A DNA stretch of 64,000 nt from assembly GCF_040802235.1 (NCBI RefSeq), contig NC_133161.1, positions 107,091,001-107,155,000 on the forward strand. Reading direction: 5' to 3'. The notes below the pieces were generated by a model that was not told where the DNA came from, made no database searches, and saw nothing but the letters and a program-made list of their open reading frames with translations. A program made the translations under genes and the position numbers. This document shows positions 22,101-33,445 of this stretch, piece after piece. The DNA comes from Manis javanica. Its lineage: Eukaryota > Chordata > Mammalia > Pholidota > Manidae. Each line of letters starts with the position of its first letter. Position 1 is the first letter of the stretch.

Positions 22101-23039
22101 CTTCTTTAAATATGCTATATACTTTCCTCTTAAGACTGCTTTCACTGTATCCCACAGAAGTTGGGTATTTGTGTTGTTGTTGTCATTTGTTTCCATATAT
22201 TGCTTGATCTCTATTTTAATTTGGTCATTGATCCATTGGTTATTTAGGAGCATATTGTTAAGCCTTCATGTGGTTGTGAGCCTTTTTGCTTTCTTTATAC
22301 AATTTATTTCTAGTTTCATACCTTTGTGGTTTTGAAAAGTTGGTTGGTAGGATTTCAGTCTTTTTGATTTTACTGAGGCTCTTTTTGTGGCCTAGTATGT
22401 GGTCTATTCTGGAAAATGTTCCATGTGCACTTGAGAAGAATGTGTATCCTGTTGCTTTTGGGTGTAGAGTTCTATAGATGTCTATTAGGTCTATCTGTTC
22501 TAGTGTGTTGTTCAGTGCCTCTGTGTCCTTACTTATTTTCTGTCTGGTGGATATGTCCTTTGGAGTGAGTGTTGTGTTGAAGTCTCCCAAAATGAATGGA
22601 TTGCATTCTGTTTCCTCCTTTAATTCTGTTAGAATTTTTTCCACATATGCTGGTGCTGCTGTATTGGGTGCATATGTATTTATAATGGTTATCCTCTTGT
22701 TGGACTGATCACTTTATCATTATGTAATGTCCTTCTTTATCTCTTGTTACTTTCTTTGTTTTGAAGTCTATTTTGTCTGATACTAGTACTGCAACACCTG
22801 CTTTTTTTCTCACTGTTGTTTGCATGAAATATGTTTTTCCATCCCTTGACTTTTAGTCTGTGCATGTCTTTGGGTTTGAGGTGAGTCTCTTGTAAGCAGC
22901 AAATAGATGGGTCTTGCTTTTTTATCCATTCTATTACTCTGTGTCTTTTGATTGGTGCATTCAGTGCATTTACATTTAGGGTGATTATTGAGAGATATGT
23001 ACTTTTTGCCATTGCAGGCTTTAGGTTCATGGTTACCAA
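19195..23039 (-). pseudogene. LINE-1 ORF2p (endonuclease / reverse transcriptase), broken
   Basis: The start [20 protein letters not shown] is at 23039. The endonuclease text [25 protein letters not shown] and FILGDFN is spread over 22737-23039 and 22258-22644. The largest open piece, 20644-21741 (365 codons), holds the RT domain: [31 protein letters not shown] and [10 protein letters not shown] are all intact. C-terminal and Cys-rich pieces follow at 20297-20545 and 19738-20052. At least four frame breaks make it non-functional. Confidence 0.9.
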
Positions 23040-23436
23040 AGTTTCAAGATTAGCTTCTTTACTATCTTACTGTCTAACTTAACTCGCTTATTGAGCTATT
23101 ATAATCACTGTCTGATGATTCTTTATTTCTCTCCCTTCTTATTCCTCCTCCTCCATTCTTCATATTTTGGGTGTTTTGTTCTGTACTCTTTTTTGTTTCC
23201 TTTGACTGCTTTTGTGGGTAGTTGATTTTATTTTTTGCCTTTAGTTAGTATTTGGTTGGTCTGCTTTCCCTGCTGTGATTTTATTTTCTCTGGTGACATC
23301 TGTTTAGTCTTAGGAGTGCTCCCGTCTAGAATAGTCCCTCTAGAATACCCTGTAGAGGTGGTTTGGGGGAGGCAAATTCCCTCTACTTTTGCTTGTCTGG
23401 GAATTGTTTAACCCCTCCTTCATATTTAAATGATAA

Positions 23437-24212
23437 TCATGCTGTATATAGTACTCTTGGTTCAAGGCCCTTCTGTTTCATTGCATTAAATATATCATGC
23501 CATTCTCTTCTGGCCTGTAAGGTTTCTGTTGAGAAGTCTGATGATAGCCTGATGGGTTTTTCTTTGTAGGTGACCTTTTTCTTCTCTCTAGCTGCCTTTA
23601 AAACTCTTTCCTTGTCCTTGATCTTTGCCATTTTAATTATTATGTGTCTTGGTGTTGTCCTCCTTGGGTCCTTTCTTTGGGAGTTCTGTGTACTTCCATG
23701 GTCTGATCAATTATTTCCTCCCCCAGTTTGGGGAAGTTCTCAGCAATTATTTCATCAAAGACACTTTCTATCCCTTTTTCTCTTTCTTCTTCCTCCTGTA
23801 CCCCTATAATGCAGATATTGTTCCTTTTAGACTGGTCACACAGTTCTCTTAATATTGTTTCATTCCTGGAGATCCTTTTATCTCTCTCTGTGTCAGCTTC
23901 TATGCGTTCCTGTTCTCTGTTTTCTATTTCATCAATGGCCTCCTGCATCTTATCCATTCTGCTTATAAATCCTTCCAAAGTTTGTTTCACTTGTGTAATC
24001 TCCCTCCGGACGTCTGTAATCTCCCTCCGGACTTCATCCCTTAGCTCTTGTATATTTCTCTGCATCTCCTTCAGCATGTTTATGATTTTTATTTTGAATT
24101 CTTTTCCAGGAAGACTGGTTAAGTCTGTCTCCTCAGGTGTTGTCTCTGTGATCTTTGTCTGCCTCAAAGTCTGCCTTTTCATGGCGATAGGGATAGTTTG
24201 CAGAGCTGGCAT
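23437..24212 (-). pseudogene. LINE-1 ORF1p, frameshifted
   Basis: The ORF1 start at 24212 (MPALQ, then MKRQTLRQTKITETTPEE) runs 190 codons to 23640, then the frame shifts and continues at 23631-23437, ending LYTA-stop. A coiled coil (KEMQRNIQELRDEVRREITD) carries a duplicated 21 bp unit encoding REITDVR (23994-24035). RRM-like text (NNICIIGVQEEEE) and the C-terminal domain follow. ORF1p is the L1 RNA-binding chaperone. The final TGA (23437-23439) falls at the same codon as in the L1 at 59653, upstream of the normal end of the C-terminal domain. Confidence 0.88.
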
Positions 24213-24999
24213 GAGTGACGGCTGGGAGAATGTCCCTTCTTGTTTGTTTATGGCCTTCCTCTCCTGGGAGAACAGTGACCTCTAGCAGCTTGTGCTGGGC
24301 AGCTGTGCGCAGATGGGGCTTCTGATTCTTGCCCAGCCACTATGGAGTTTATCTCCACTGTTGCTGTGGGCATGGCCTGCCTCGGGCTGCTGCTCCGATA
24401 TGATGGAGCCACGTTGGAGGGGGAATGGCTGGGAGGCTGTTCATCTCCATGAGGTTCCTCTCAGCTGCCCTGCTATCCAGGGGTTTAGGGTGTCCAGAGT
24501 TCCCTACTGCTGGGCTAAGTATCCCAGGATGCTTCTATCTGGCTGTGGGGTCCCTGTCCCTTTATGACTTCCAGAAAGAACTCACTTTTCTTTGTCCCCT
24601 GGGCACCAGCTGCGGGGACCTGCTTACAGGTCTTACTGTCCTGTTTCCCTAGTTTTCAGCACCCCATGCATGCACTATGTCTGCAGTCTGGTGTGGATGG
24701 CTAGGGCTGGCTATTTAGCAGTCCTGGGCTCCCTCTCCCTAACTGCTCCAACTCGTCTCCTTCTGCCAGGAGCTGGGGTGTGGGGTGCTTGTGTCCCGCC
24801 AGGCTGCAGCTTGTATCTTACCCCCTTCACGAGGCACTGGATTCTAGCAGGTGTGGATGTAGTCTGGCTGTTGTCCTGTGTCTTCTAGTCTCTCTCTTTT
24901 AGTAAGAGTTGTCTTTGTTGTATTTTCAAAAATATACGTGGTTTTGGGAGGAGATTTCTGCTGCTCTACTCATGCTGCCATCTTGGCTCCGCCCTCTAG

Positions 25000-26330
25000 A
25001 TGTATTTTTTAATTCAGTTTGCAAATATTTTGTTGAGTATTTTTGCATCTATGTTCATCAGGGATATTGGTCTGTAGTTTTCTTTTTTTGTGGTGAGTTT
25101 GCCTGGTTTTGGTATTATAGTGATGCTGGTGTCATAGAATGGGGTTTATTTATTTTGTTTAATCTTTGAGAAAATAAACAAAATAGATAGGCCCCTTGCC
25201 AGACTTATCAAGAAAAAAAGAGAATCTACATACATGAACAGAATCAGAAATGAGAAAGTAAAAATCACTACAGACACCCACAGAAATAGAAAGAATTATT
25301 AGAGAATACTATGAAAAATTATATGCCAGCAAACTGGATATCCTAGAAGAAATGGACAACTTTTTTAGAAAAATACAACCTTCCAATGCTGACCCAGAAA
25401 GAAACAGAAAATCTGAATAGACCAATTACGAGGAACAATATTGAATTGGTAATCAAAAAAAACTACCTAAGAACCAAACTCCTGAACCAGATGGCTTCAC
25501 TGCTGAATTTTATCAAACATTTAGTGAAGACCTAATACTCATCCTCCTTAAAGTTTTCCAAAAAGAAGAAGAGGAGGGAATACTTCCAAACTCATTCTAA
25601 TATCTTTTTCCATCCCTTCACTTTTAGTTTGTGTATATCTTTGGGTTTGAAGTGGTTCTCTTGAAGGCAGAATATAGACAGGTCTTGATTTTTTACCCAT
25701 TTTGTAACTCTGTCTTTTGATTGATACAGTCATTCCATTTACATTTAGGGTGATTATCGATAGATATGTACTTATCGCCATTGCAAGCTTTGGGTTCATG
25801 GTTACCAAAGGTTCAACAGCAACTTCTTGCCTGTCTAGCAGTCTACCTTAACTCTCTTTTTATGCTATTATGAACACAATCTGAAGATTCTTTTTCCCCC
25901 CCTTCTTTTTCTTCCTCCTCTGTTTATATATTAGGTGTCATACTCTGTATTCTTTGTGTATCCTTTGACTGACTTTGTGAGTAGGTGATTTAATTTTTCA
26001 TTTCATTTGTATTTAATGTGTCTACTTTCTTTGCTGTGGTTTTATTTCCTCTAGTGACAGCTATTTAGCCTTAGGCACACTTCCATCTATAGCAGTCTCT
26101 TTAAAATACACTGTAGAGATGGTTTGTGGGAAGTAATTTCCCTCAACTTTTGCTTATCTGGGAATTGTTTAGTCCCTCCTTCAAATTTAAATGATAATCT
26201 TGCTGGGTAGAGTAATCTTGGTTTGAGGCCCTTCTGCTTCATTGCATTGGATATATCATGCCACTCCTTCTTTCCTATGAGGTTTCTGCTGAGATGTCTG
26301 ATGATAGCTTGATTGGTTTTCCTTAGTAGG
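25000..26330 (-). mobile_element. scrambled LINE-1 with internal inversion
   Basis: Antisense RT-region text (25002-25148) changes at 25148 to sense-strand ORF2 text (AAAATAAACAAAATAGATAG to GGGAATACTTCCAAACTCAT, ending about 25602) and then back to antisense endonuclease and ORF1 C-terminal text up to about 26330. The flipped segment (FEKINKI to PNSF) is exactly the one expected to abut the left block, while the part of ORF2 between it and the endonuclease is missing. ORF1 here keeps Arg (TCT at 26198-26200 on +) where the two young copies have a stop. Confidence 0.85.
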
Positions 26331-26953
26331 TGAGCACATGGCTCAAGTGGTTTGGTTGCAGCAAGGAGGCTCACTGCAGCTTCGGGACCGTGGTAGAAGA
26401 CCTTTGGATGCCCCGTGCTGCCTGCATGCACTGCATGAGACTGCACTCTACCTGGTGGGCATTCTGGAGGCAGCCAGTGTGCACTACTAGCTGAAGGGCG
26501 GCTCGCTGTTGGGCATGCCCGCCATGTGGACATCATTCCCTGGGACTATGACACGGGCCTGGGAATCTACCTGGAGGATGTGGCAAATGCAAGCAGCTGC
26601 AGGGCGCTGATGTGGGCTCAGTGTTGGACGAGTGCAGCTTCGTGTGGGAGAAGGCCATAGAGGGTGACTTCTTCCATGTGCAGTACAGCAAGAGCAACCA
26701 CCTGCACATGGCCCTGTGGCCCTTCTTTCCCCGCAATGGGGTCATGACCAAGGATATGTGACTGGACCACTGGCAGGATGTAGACTTTCCTTAAAACTTC
26801 CTGCAGCCTCTCGTGTCCCTGCCCTTTGATGGCTACATGGCACAGGCACCTAACAACTACCACTATTCCTTGGAGCTCATGCTCAGCCCGGGGGTCATCG
26901 AGAACCCTTAGTACCCCAATCCCACATTCCTAAGCATGACAGGAAGTGACTGA
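26331..26953 (+). pseudogene. FKRP: FKRP C-terminal coding fragment, decayed
   Basis: Matches the C-terminal ~200 codons of fukutin-related protein, a Golgi ribitol-phosphate transferase that modifies alpha-dystroglycan. Visible words across frames are [84 protein letters not shown] and YPNP. Breaks: TAG at 26488-26490 (family Trp), an indel near 26510-26520, a 1 bp deletion near 26583, and TGA 26759-26761, TAA 26792-26794 and TAG 26909-26911. The third Asp of the DYDxD metal motif reads Gly. The natural stop is about 26951-26953. The upstream two thirds are missing where the scrambled L1 ends. FKRP coding sequence is a single exon, so a retrocopy cannot be excluded, but its position beside SLC1A5 argues for a local copy. 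Confidence 0.9.
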
Positions 26954-27539
26954 AACTTCACCACCTGCACCTGAGGTTTGGGGGGGACATTAGGGCACTG
27001 GGAGCTGTCGTTTATCTTGGTGCTGCTGGCATTTGGTGGACGGGCCAGGGATGCCAAGCTGCCCTGTAGGGCCCAGCACAGTCCTGCACATCAAAGAAGT
27101 GCCCTGCCCAAGATTTCCAAGAACTTGGGCTCTAGGGCATGGACAGTTTTGGGAAAAGAGGAAGAAAGAGTAGTTTCTGGGGCTGGACTGCAGCAAGTCA
27201 AACTCCACCTCCACCACTTAGTTTGTTGGCTTTGAGCAAGTGTCCTAGTTTCTCTGTGCCTGTTTCCTCTAGAATTCAGGGAGTGCTATCAGTGTCCAGA
27301 GCACGAAGAGCCCTCTGGACAGTTGCTCGCTGGGGCTCTTTCCTCCACTAGAGGGCGCCGTTGTCCTACTGTGGGGCCAGAGCCTCTGCTCCATAGCTCT
27401 TGCATCTCTTGAGCCTTTGGTCTTCTATCCAATCCCCATTGCCCGGCCAGTCGGACAGGATACCTATCTCCTCTTCTTCCAGAACGTGACCTCCTCCTGG
27501 GAGAGCACTGTGACTAAAACATTTGCTATGAAAAGTAAA
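26954..27539. other. gene-free, possible FKRP 3' UTR relic
   Basis: GC-rich sequence directly after the FKRP stop. It may be decayed 3' UTR. The ORFs here (26978-27235, 27139-27351) show no recognisable domain. Confidence 0.35.
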
Positions 27540-28035
27540 TGCCACTCATAGATCTATGTACAACACACGTTATGCACAATGGAGCCAAACTGGAACCCAC
27601 CAATGTCTGTTAACAAGTGAGTGAGTAAACAAATGGTGCATCCAGACAATGGAATACTCTTTCGTGATTAAAAAAAAAAGGAATAAACTACTGATACATA
27701 CACAAACATGTCTGGATCTCAAAAGCATCATGCAAAGTACAAGAAACAGGATGCAAAAAGCTACATACTGTATGATTCCACTAATGTAAAATTCTAGAAG
27801 AGATGAAACTGATCCTTAGTGAACAAAAGCAGCTCAGTGGTTGCCTGGGCCTGGGGTGGAGGGTGGGACACACTGCAAAGGAGCAGGAAGAAATTTGGTT
27901 GTGGTGGGAATATTGTGTGTCTAAGTTGTGGTGGTGGTTTTTCATGAGCTTTTGCTTCTGTCAACTCATCCAATTGTTGACTTCAATGAACGCAGTTTAT
28001 TGTATCAAATTACACCTCAATAAGGTTGATCCCCA
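27540..28035 (+). mobile_element. old LINE-1 3' end
   Basis: Sense text such as GTGCATCCAGACAATGGAAT, ACATACTGTATGATTCCACT and the TCAAATTACACCTCAATAA end is typical of ancient L1M 3' regions. No frame. Confidence 0.75.
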
Positions 28036-29170
28036 CCCCCAAAGAAAGCAGACTGAGAGGGCAGTTCAACAAGCCTACATATATTTATCTTTCTGTAGAA
28101 GAGATGAACCTGAGTCATTAGCCTGTGCCTGCCTGCCCCCCATACTGTTATTCTGAGTCCAGAACTCAGGTCCAAGACCAACCCAAGACCAGCCTGAGCC
28201 TCCCTCCCAAGTCAGGTTCCTTCAAAAGAGCAAGAAGAGTGTCCCAGTAATAGGAGTGGGTGTCGCAATGGAGGAAGGGAGGGAGAGGTGGGAGCCCCAC
28301 CCCAGAGTGGCTGTCCAGGTGCTTTTCCTCTGTTCTTATGTAACCTTCACCAGTGGCCTTTGGGTAAGACATAGCCATTGTCACCACAGGGTAAGCGCCA
28401 TGTTGTGCTGGGCATATGGTAGTGAACAGGACAAAGGTGGCTCCCTCACAGAGTGATCACATCCTAGTGGAGGCCAGGTCTGGGAGCCACTGAAGCCCTG
28501 GTCCACCCTGGGAAGGTTGGTATGGTTCTAATCTTTCTGTATAACATAGATCAGCATTTCAGGCGAATTAGTGGCAATTGCCCAACAAATTTTTTAAATG
28601 GCAGAGAAAAAGTGGGTAGGTACTGTTTGGTGGAATTTAGCCCAGTTACAGAGTTTTCGTATGGACACACATTGTATATACAGATTGTATATGCAATATA
28701 TTACATCTGCAGGTATGCACCTTTTTAAACAGGCATCCCTCAAATTCTAAATCTAATGCACTTCCAACAAAGCATTAAATAGTAACTATCTTAAGCAGGG
28801 AAAATGATGCCTTCGCAGCTCCACCCAAAAGCCCAACTGATTTCCCCATGTATCATTAAAACAATCTTAAACACTTCCATAACAACCCACAAAGGACTTT
28901 GGCATACGAGAAAGCATTGGAAATCTCAGTGACTAAGTTATTCAACACTTAACAAACTCATTAGTGGTTATGCTGTGTGCAATACACGATTTTGCCCAGA
29001 ACCAGACATGAATTATATTTTCCTTCTGCACTGCAATGACCATGAGATGTAACTAAATAAACTGAAAAATGATGCTAAAGATACTCAAGATACCATCTAT
29101 AATGGAACCCAAATTGGTGCTGCCTCTAGGCACCTAGCAGAAGTCTATTTAGGGACAGAGGTTGGTGGCC
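28036..29170. other. gene-free stretch
   Basis: Mixed-composition intergenic DNA. No gene, RNA or young repeat recognised. Confidence 0.5.
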
Positions 29171-30832
29171 ACAGATTCGATGCAATCCCTATCAAATTAC
29201 CAGCAACATTCTTGAACGAACTGGAACAAATAGTTCAAAAATTCATATGGAAACACCAAAGACCCTGAACAGCCAAAGCTATCCTGAGAAAGAAGAATAA
29301 AGTGGTGGGGGGGGATCTCACTCCCCAACTTCAAGCTCTACTACAAAGCCATAGTAATCAAGACAATTTGGTACTGGCACAAGAACAGAGCCACAGATCA
29401 GTGGAACAGATTAGAGACTCCAGACATTAACCCAAACATATATGGTCGATTAATATTTGGTAAAGGAGCCATGGACATACAATGGGAAAACAACAGTCTC
29501 TTCAACAGATGGTGCTGGCAAAACTGGACAGTTACATGGAAGAGAATGAAACTGGACCATTGTCTAACCCCATACACAAAAGTAAATTCAAAATGGATCA
29601 AAGACCTGAATGTAAGCCATGAAACCATAAAACTCTTAGAAAAAAACATAGGCAAAAATCTCTTAGACATAAACATGAGTGACCTCTTCTTGAACATATC
29701 TCCCTGGGCAAGGAAAACAAAAACAAAAATGAACAGGTGGGACTATATTAAGCTGAAAACCTTCTGTACAGCAAAAGACACCATCAATAGAACAAAAAGG
29801 TACCCTAGAGTATGGGAGAATATATTTGTAAATGACAGATCTGATAAAGGCTTGACATCCAACATATATAAAGAGCTCACCCACCTCAACAAACAAAAAA
29901 ACGAATAATCCAATTAAAAAATGGGCAGAGGAACTGAACAGACAGTTCTCCAAAAAAGAAATTTAGATGGCCAACAGATACATGGAAAGATGCTCCACAT
30001 CACTTGTCATCAGAGAAATGCAAATTAAAACCACAATGAGATATCATCTCAGACCAGTAAGGATCGCCATCATCGAAAAGACAAACAACAACAAATGTTG
30101 GCGAGGTTGTGGAGAAAGGGGACACTCCTACACTGCTGATGGGAACGTAAACTAGTTCAACCATTGTGGAAAGCAGTATGGAGGTTCCTCAAAATGTTCA
30201 AAATAGAAATAGCGTTTGAGCCAGAAATTCCACTTCTAGGAATTTACCCTAAGAGTGCAGCACTCCAGTTTGAAAAAGACAGATGCTTATCGCTGCACTA
30301 TTTACAATAGCGAAGATATGGAAGCAACCTAAGTGTCCATCAGTAGATGAATGGATAAAGAAGATGGAATATTACTCAGCCATAAGAAAAAGCCAGATCC
30401 TACCATTTGCAACAACATGGATAGAGCTAGAGGGAATTATGCTCAGTGAAATAAGCCAGGCACAGAAAGACAAGTACCAAATGATTTCACTCATATGTGG
30501 AGTATAAGAACAAAAGAAAACTGAAGGAACAAACTAGCAGCAGAATCACAGAACCCAAGAATGGACTAACAGTTACCAAAGGGAAAGGGACTGGGGAGTG
30601 TAGGTGGGAAGGGAGGGATAAGGGAATTCAGGGGCATTGCGATTAGCACACATAATGTTGGGTGGGCATGGGGAGGGCAGTGTAGCACAGAGAAGACAAG
30701 AAGTGACTATAGCATCTTACTACACTGATGGACAGTGACAGTAACGAGGGTGTGGTGGGGTTTTGATAATGGGGGGTATCTAGTAACCACAACGTTGCTC
30801 ATGTAATTGTATATTAATGATACCATTTTAAA
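29171..30832 (+). mobile_element. young LINE-1, 5'-truncated
   Basis: Begins inside ORF2 (TTCGATGCAATCCCTATCAA). The longest open piece is 29471-29908 (145 codons: [20 protein letters not shown] onward), followed by broken C-terminal frames to 30507 (SLICGV) and a 3' UTR ending TGTATATTAATGATACC near 30830. A frameshift follows LNKQKNE near 29908. Inactive. Confidence 0.92.
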
Positions 30833-30974
30833 AAATGTCCTCTGGAGTTACAGTAGTACTTGTCCTGCTCTTCCAGCGTCCCCAGAGTTCCAGGGAGTGT
30901 GTCTGTTAAAAACAGTGAAGGGAACAAAAGGCCTGGGGACAGAGTGGGAAGTATATGGAGAGAGTCACAGACTA

Positions 30975-30976
<2 letters not shown>

Positions 30977-31013
<37 letters not shown>
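30977..31013. repeat. (CA)n microsatellite
   Basis: About 18 uninterrupted CA units. Confidence 0.97.
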
Positions 31014-31014
<1 letters not shown>

Positions 31015-31511
31015 ACCTACAGCCACCAAAAGAACCAGCAAAGGAGCCAACAACCAGTCCAAACATCCTTCAAATCCATATGGTGACCTGCGCCCTGTGC
31101 CCTGAGACAGGGAGGCCAGGCAGGCTCCCAGGATGGGGTGTAGAGGACACTATTGCTCCATCTTGCTGTTTCTAGCCTTGGGTGGAGGCAGGAGTTGAGG
31201 ACTGGGGAGATTTGGGGAGATGCACACACACACATGTACATCCCAGCAATGAGGCCTCTCTGATGTGATGTCAGGGAGGAGGCCGGAGCCCCCGGCTCCC
31301 TGAAGTGTGTGGGTAAGGCCCCCAGAGCCCAGTTTGTTTATTCATCCCTCCTCATGATCCCAGTGTTCAAAGGGCCCCTGGACAGGGTAGGGAAGGTTCC
31401 TCATAGAGCAATACATGAGGGATTCCATCTCATAAGTGTCAGCATCCCCCTCAGGTCCTGCACCACAGGGTTTGAAGAGGGGGTTCCTCTCGGTCGAGAC
31501 TGGCAGTGGAG

Positions 31512-31644
31512 TCAGGGTCCCTCACTCGTCACTTGGATCAGCTCAGGCACCGGGCTCCGGAACTCTGTGCGATCCACATAACTTTGCAGGAGTCCTGCCC
31601 CAAAGGCGTCACCTTCCACATTGAGGATGGTACTAGACCGGTCT
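31512..31644 (-). CDS. SLC1A5: SLC1A5 (ASCT2) last coding exon, tail frameshifted
   Basis: Acceptor CCCCTCAG at 31645 and up; the first base completes the Val codon from the preceding exon. It encodes DRSSTILNVEGDAFGAGLLQ, SYVDRTEFRS and PELIQVTSEGP, then TGA at 31512-31514. In mammalian SLC1A5 the frame continues about 40 residues more. Homologous tail DNA (for example CACTGCCAGTC and GGAACCCCCTC on the - strand) is still visible downstream but shifted by one base, and the ancestral stop reads TAT near 31408. The transmembrane core is therefore encoded, but the cytosolic tail with its extreme C-terminal KESVM-type end is lost. A 505-residue product is predicted against about 541 in human. 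Confidence 0.9.
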
Positions 31645-32004
31645 CTGAGGGGGTAGGAGTGATGGGGAAGTGAGCAGGAGAGGAGAGGTCAGGGCCCAGC
31701 CCCACCCCCTGCTTCCTGGAATCTTGAATTCCCCAGCACACACTTCATGGAAGCCCGTTCTACTCCTGGACCCAGAAGCTCATCCCTAAATCCTCCCTGG
31801 AATCCAAATGATCCTTTTCCTAACAAACCACAAGATTTCTTCCTTCTGGAACCTAAGGCATCCCTCTCTTTTGCTGGGGCCCCAGGAGACCCATCTACCT
31901 CTCCTCTTCCCCCTGAAACCCTAAAGTTTTCCTCAGGCTCTTCTGACCCCTGGAATCCTAAGGATCTTCCCTTTGCTTCCTCTTTTACACTATGTGTGTG
32001 CACG

Positions 32005-32600
32005 TGTGCATGTGCATGCCATTTTAGAAAATGGAGCTATAATTCATTTACCATAAAATTCACCCTTAAAAGTGTATAGTCTAGTGGTTCTTAATATATT
32101 CAGAGTTGTGCAACCATCAACACTATTTAATTTCAGGATCTTTTCACCACTCCAGAAAGAAACCACCACAAACCATTAAGCACTGACAGCCCACCCCCAC
32201 CCCACCATTCCCCCTCCTCCCAGCCCTAGCTAACCACTGATCTATGATCTGCCTACTCTGGACATCTCATACAAATGGAATTATACAGTATGTGGCCCTA
32301 TGTGTCTCCTTCTTTCACTTAGCATAGTGTTTTCAAGGGCCAACCATGAATGTATACGTGTATCAGAGCTTCAGTACATTTTATTGCTGAATAATATTCA
32401 ATCACGGGTATGTGACATTATGTACCCATTCATCCACTGACAGACATTTGGGTTTCCACCTGTTTATTTGTTATTATGAATAATGCTACTATGAACATTC
32501 ATGGACAAGTTATTGTGAACATTTTCAAATTCTCTCAAGTATATACCTAGGAGTAATATTGCTGAGACATATGGTAACTCTATATTTAACTTTTGAAACC
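32005..32600 (-). mobile_element. old LINE-1 relic
   Basis: Antisense L1M-type text: CATAAAATTCACCCTTAAAA, GTTGTGCAACCATCAACACT, ACCTAGGAGTAATATTGCTG. Diverged and non-coding. Confidence 0.8.
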
Positions 32601-32614
32601 AAATAGTTTCATGT

Positions 32615-32760
32615 ATTAAGTCATCTAATCCTCAAAGAGAGACTAGTCTTTCCATTTTACAGATGGTGAAACTGAGACACAGAGGTTAAATTACTTGCCC
32701 AAGATCACTAATAGCTAGCAAGGTTGGCAATGGAATCTGAACACAAGCAGCCTGGCCTAT
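32615..32760 (-). mobile_element. MIR SINE
   Basis: The reverse complement of the MIR core is readable: CATTTTACAGATGGTGAAAC, GAGACACAGAGGTTAAATTA, CTTGCCCAAGATCACTAATA. Confidence 0.8.
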
Positions 32761-32976
32761 GGATCCACTTTATTACCTACTGGTGTGTGTTACCTTTCTA
32801 AGGTTCTTAGAACCCCGAAGACACTTCCGGCCCTCTGACAGGAATATTCAAGCTCTCATTCCCTTTTCTCTAGACCTCCTTCCTCTTTTCTAGCTAGAGG
32901 TGCTCAATGAACCTCCTGCTCCTCTCCTCTCCCAGAGGTGCCCCTTACCCGCATTGAGCCACAAACCCACACTTAC

Positions 32977-33111
32977 ACAACCCAGTCCACAGCCAGGAAC
33001 AAGGAGACATCACGGGCTGGGAAACCGACTACCTCGAGGATGATGGCCACCGTGAGGACACCTCCAGCGGGAATGCCCGCAGCGCCCACGCTGGATGCTA
33101 TACCGGTGACC
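32977..33111 (-). CDS. SLC1A5: SLC1A5 exon 7
   Basis: 135 bp, acceptor CTCCAG and consensus donor GTAAGT, phases 2/2. It encodes [20 protein letters not shown], the helical-hairpin-2 signature of SLC1 transporters, then [20 protein letters not shown]. The hairpin 2 glycine/proline core that gates substrate is intact. An in-frame TAA appears only if the donor is read through. VTGIASS replaces the usual VTATASS. Confidence 0.92.
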
Positions 33112-33253
33112 CTGGAGAAGGCGGGGAGGTCATGGAGATGCCTTGGTAGTAGGAGAAGCTGCTACCGGAGCCCTGCTCCCCTCAGCCTGAGTTTACTCTC
33201 AGAGGAGGGGTCAGGTGTGTCGAGGGTACTAGCAGCAGTCACCCCGCACTCAC

Positions 33254-33445
33254 AGGATGGTGATGATCTTCACAAAGTCCAGGGACTGATGGTTAAGCTG
33301 TGCAATGAACACCGCAGCCACACCGTGGAAGAGCGCGGCACCGTCCTTGTTGACATCGGCACCGAAGGGCAGGACGGAGCGGCTGATATGCTTGGTGACG
33401 CCATTCCTTTCCATGCACTTCATCATCGCGGGCAGCGTGGTGGAG
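33254..33445 (-). CDS. SLC1A5: SLC1A5 exon 6 with altered conserved motif
   Basis: 192 bp with acceptor TCGTAG and donor GTGAGT, phase-compatible on both sides. It encodes [20 protein letters not shown] and later [20 protein letters not shown]. Compared with other mammals there is a 3 bp in-frame deletion after MKC (about 64 codons against 65), and the TM7 sodium/substrate motif usually read as Asn-Met-Asp-Gly is Asn-Lys-Asp-Gly (residues about 385-388). A charged Lys in that unwound helix would be expected to disturb transport. The frame and splice signals are intact, so the changes are substitutions, not truncations. Confidence 0.92.

Larger units (their letters stand above)
18826..24999 (-). 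mobile_element. nearly full-length LINE-1
   Basis: The complete order on the - strand is: 5' end at about 24999 (GGGCGGAGCCAAGATGGCAG in sense), 5' UTR to about 24213, ORF1 (about 24212-23437), ORF2 (about 23039-19195), 3' UTR and T run near 18830. The first ~130 bases match the start of the L1 at 59653, but the rest of the 5' UTR is different and lacks its tandem units. ORF2 is broken into several frames, so the element is inactive. Confidence 0.93.
31645..32976 (-). other. SLC1A5 intron 7
   Basis: Contains an antisense old L1 (about 32005-32600) and a MIR (about 32615-32760). Nothing else coding. Confidence 0.7.

Noticed and set aside
20702..24285. Hydrophobic + strand ORFs resembling membrane proteins (20702-21202, 21937-22335, 23728-24285)
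   Set aside because: Antisense shadows of the L1 ORF1/ORF2 on the - strand; A-rich L1 coding strands give Phe/Leu/Ser-rich complements.
26087..26536. 149-codon - strand ORF ending in L1 ORF1 text
   Set aside because: Chance fusion of the L1 ORF1 C-terminus with the antisense of the FKRP relic.
30977..31013. CRISPR-like or regulatory array
   Set aside because: Plain CA microsatellite; no spacers.
32950..32976. In-frame TAA after SLC1A5 exon 7 as a nonsense mutation
   Set aside because: It lies inside the consensus donor GTAAGT; splicing to 31644 restores the exact family frame.
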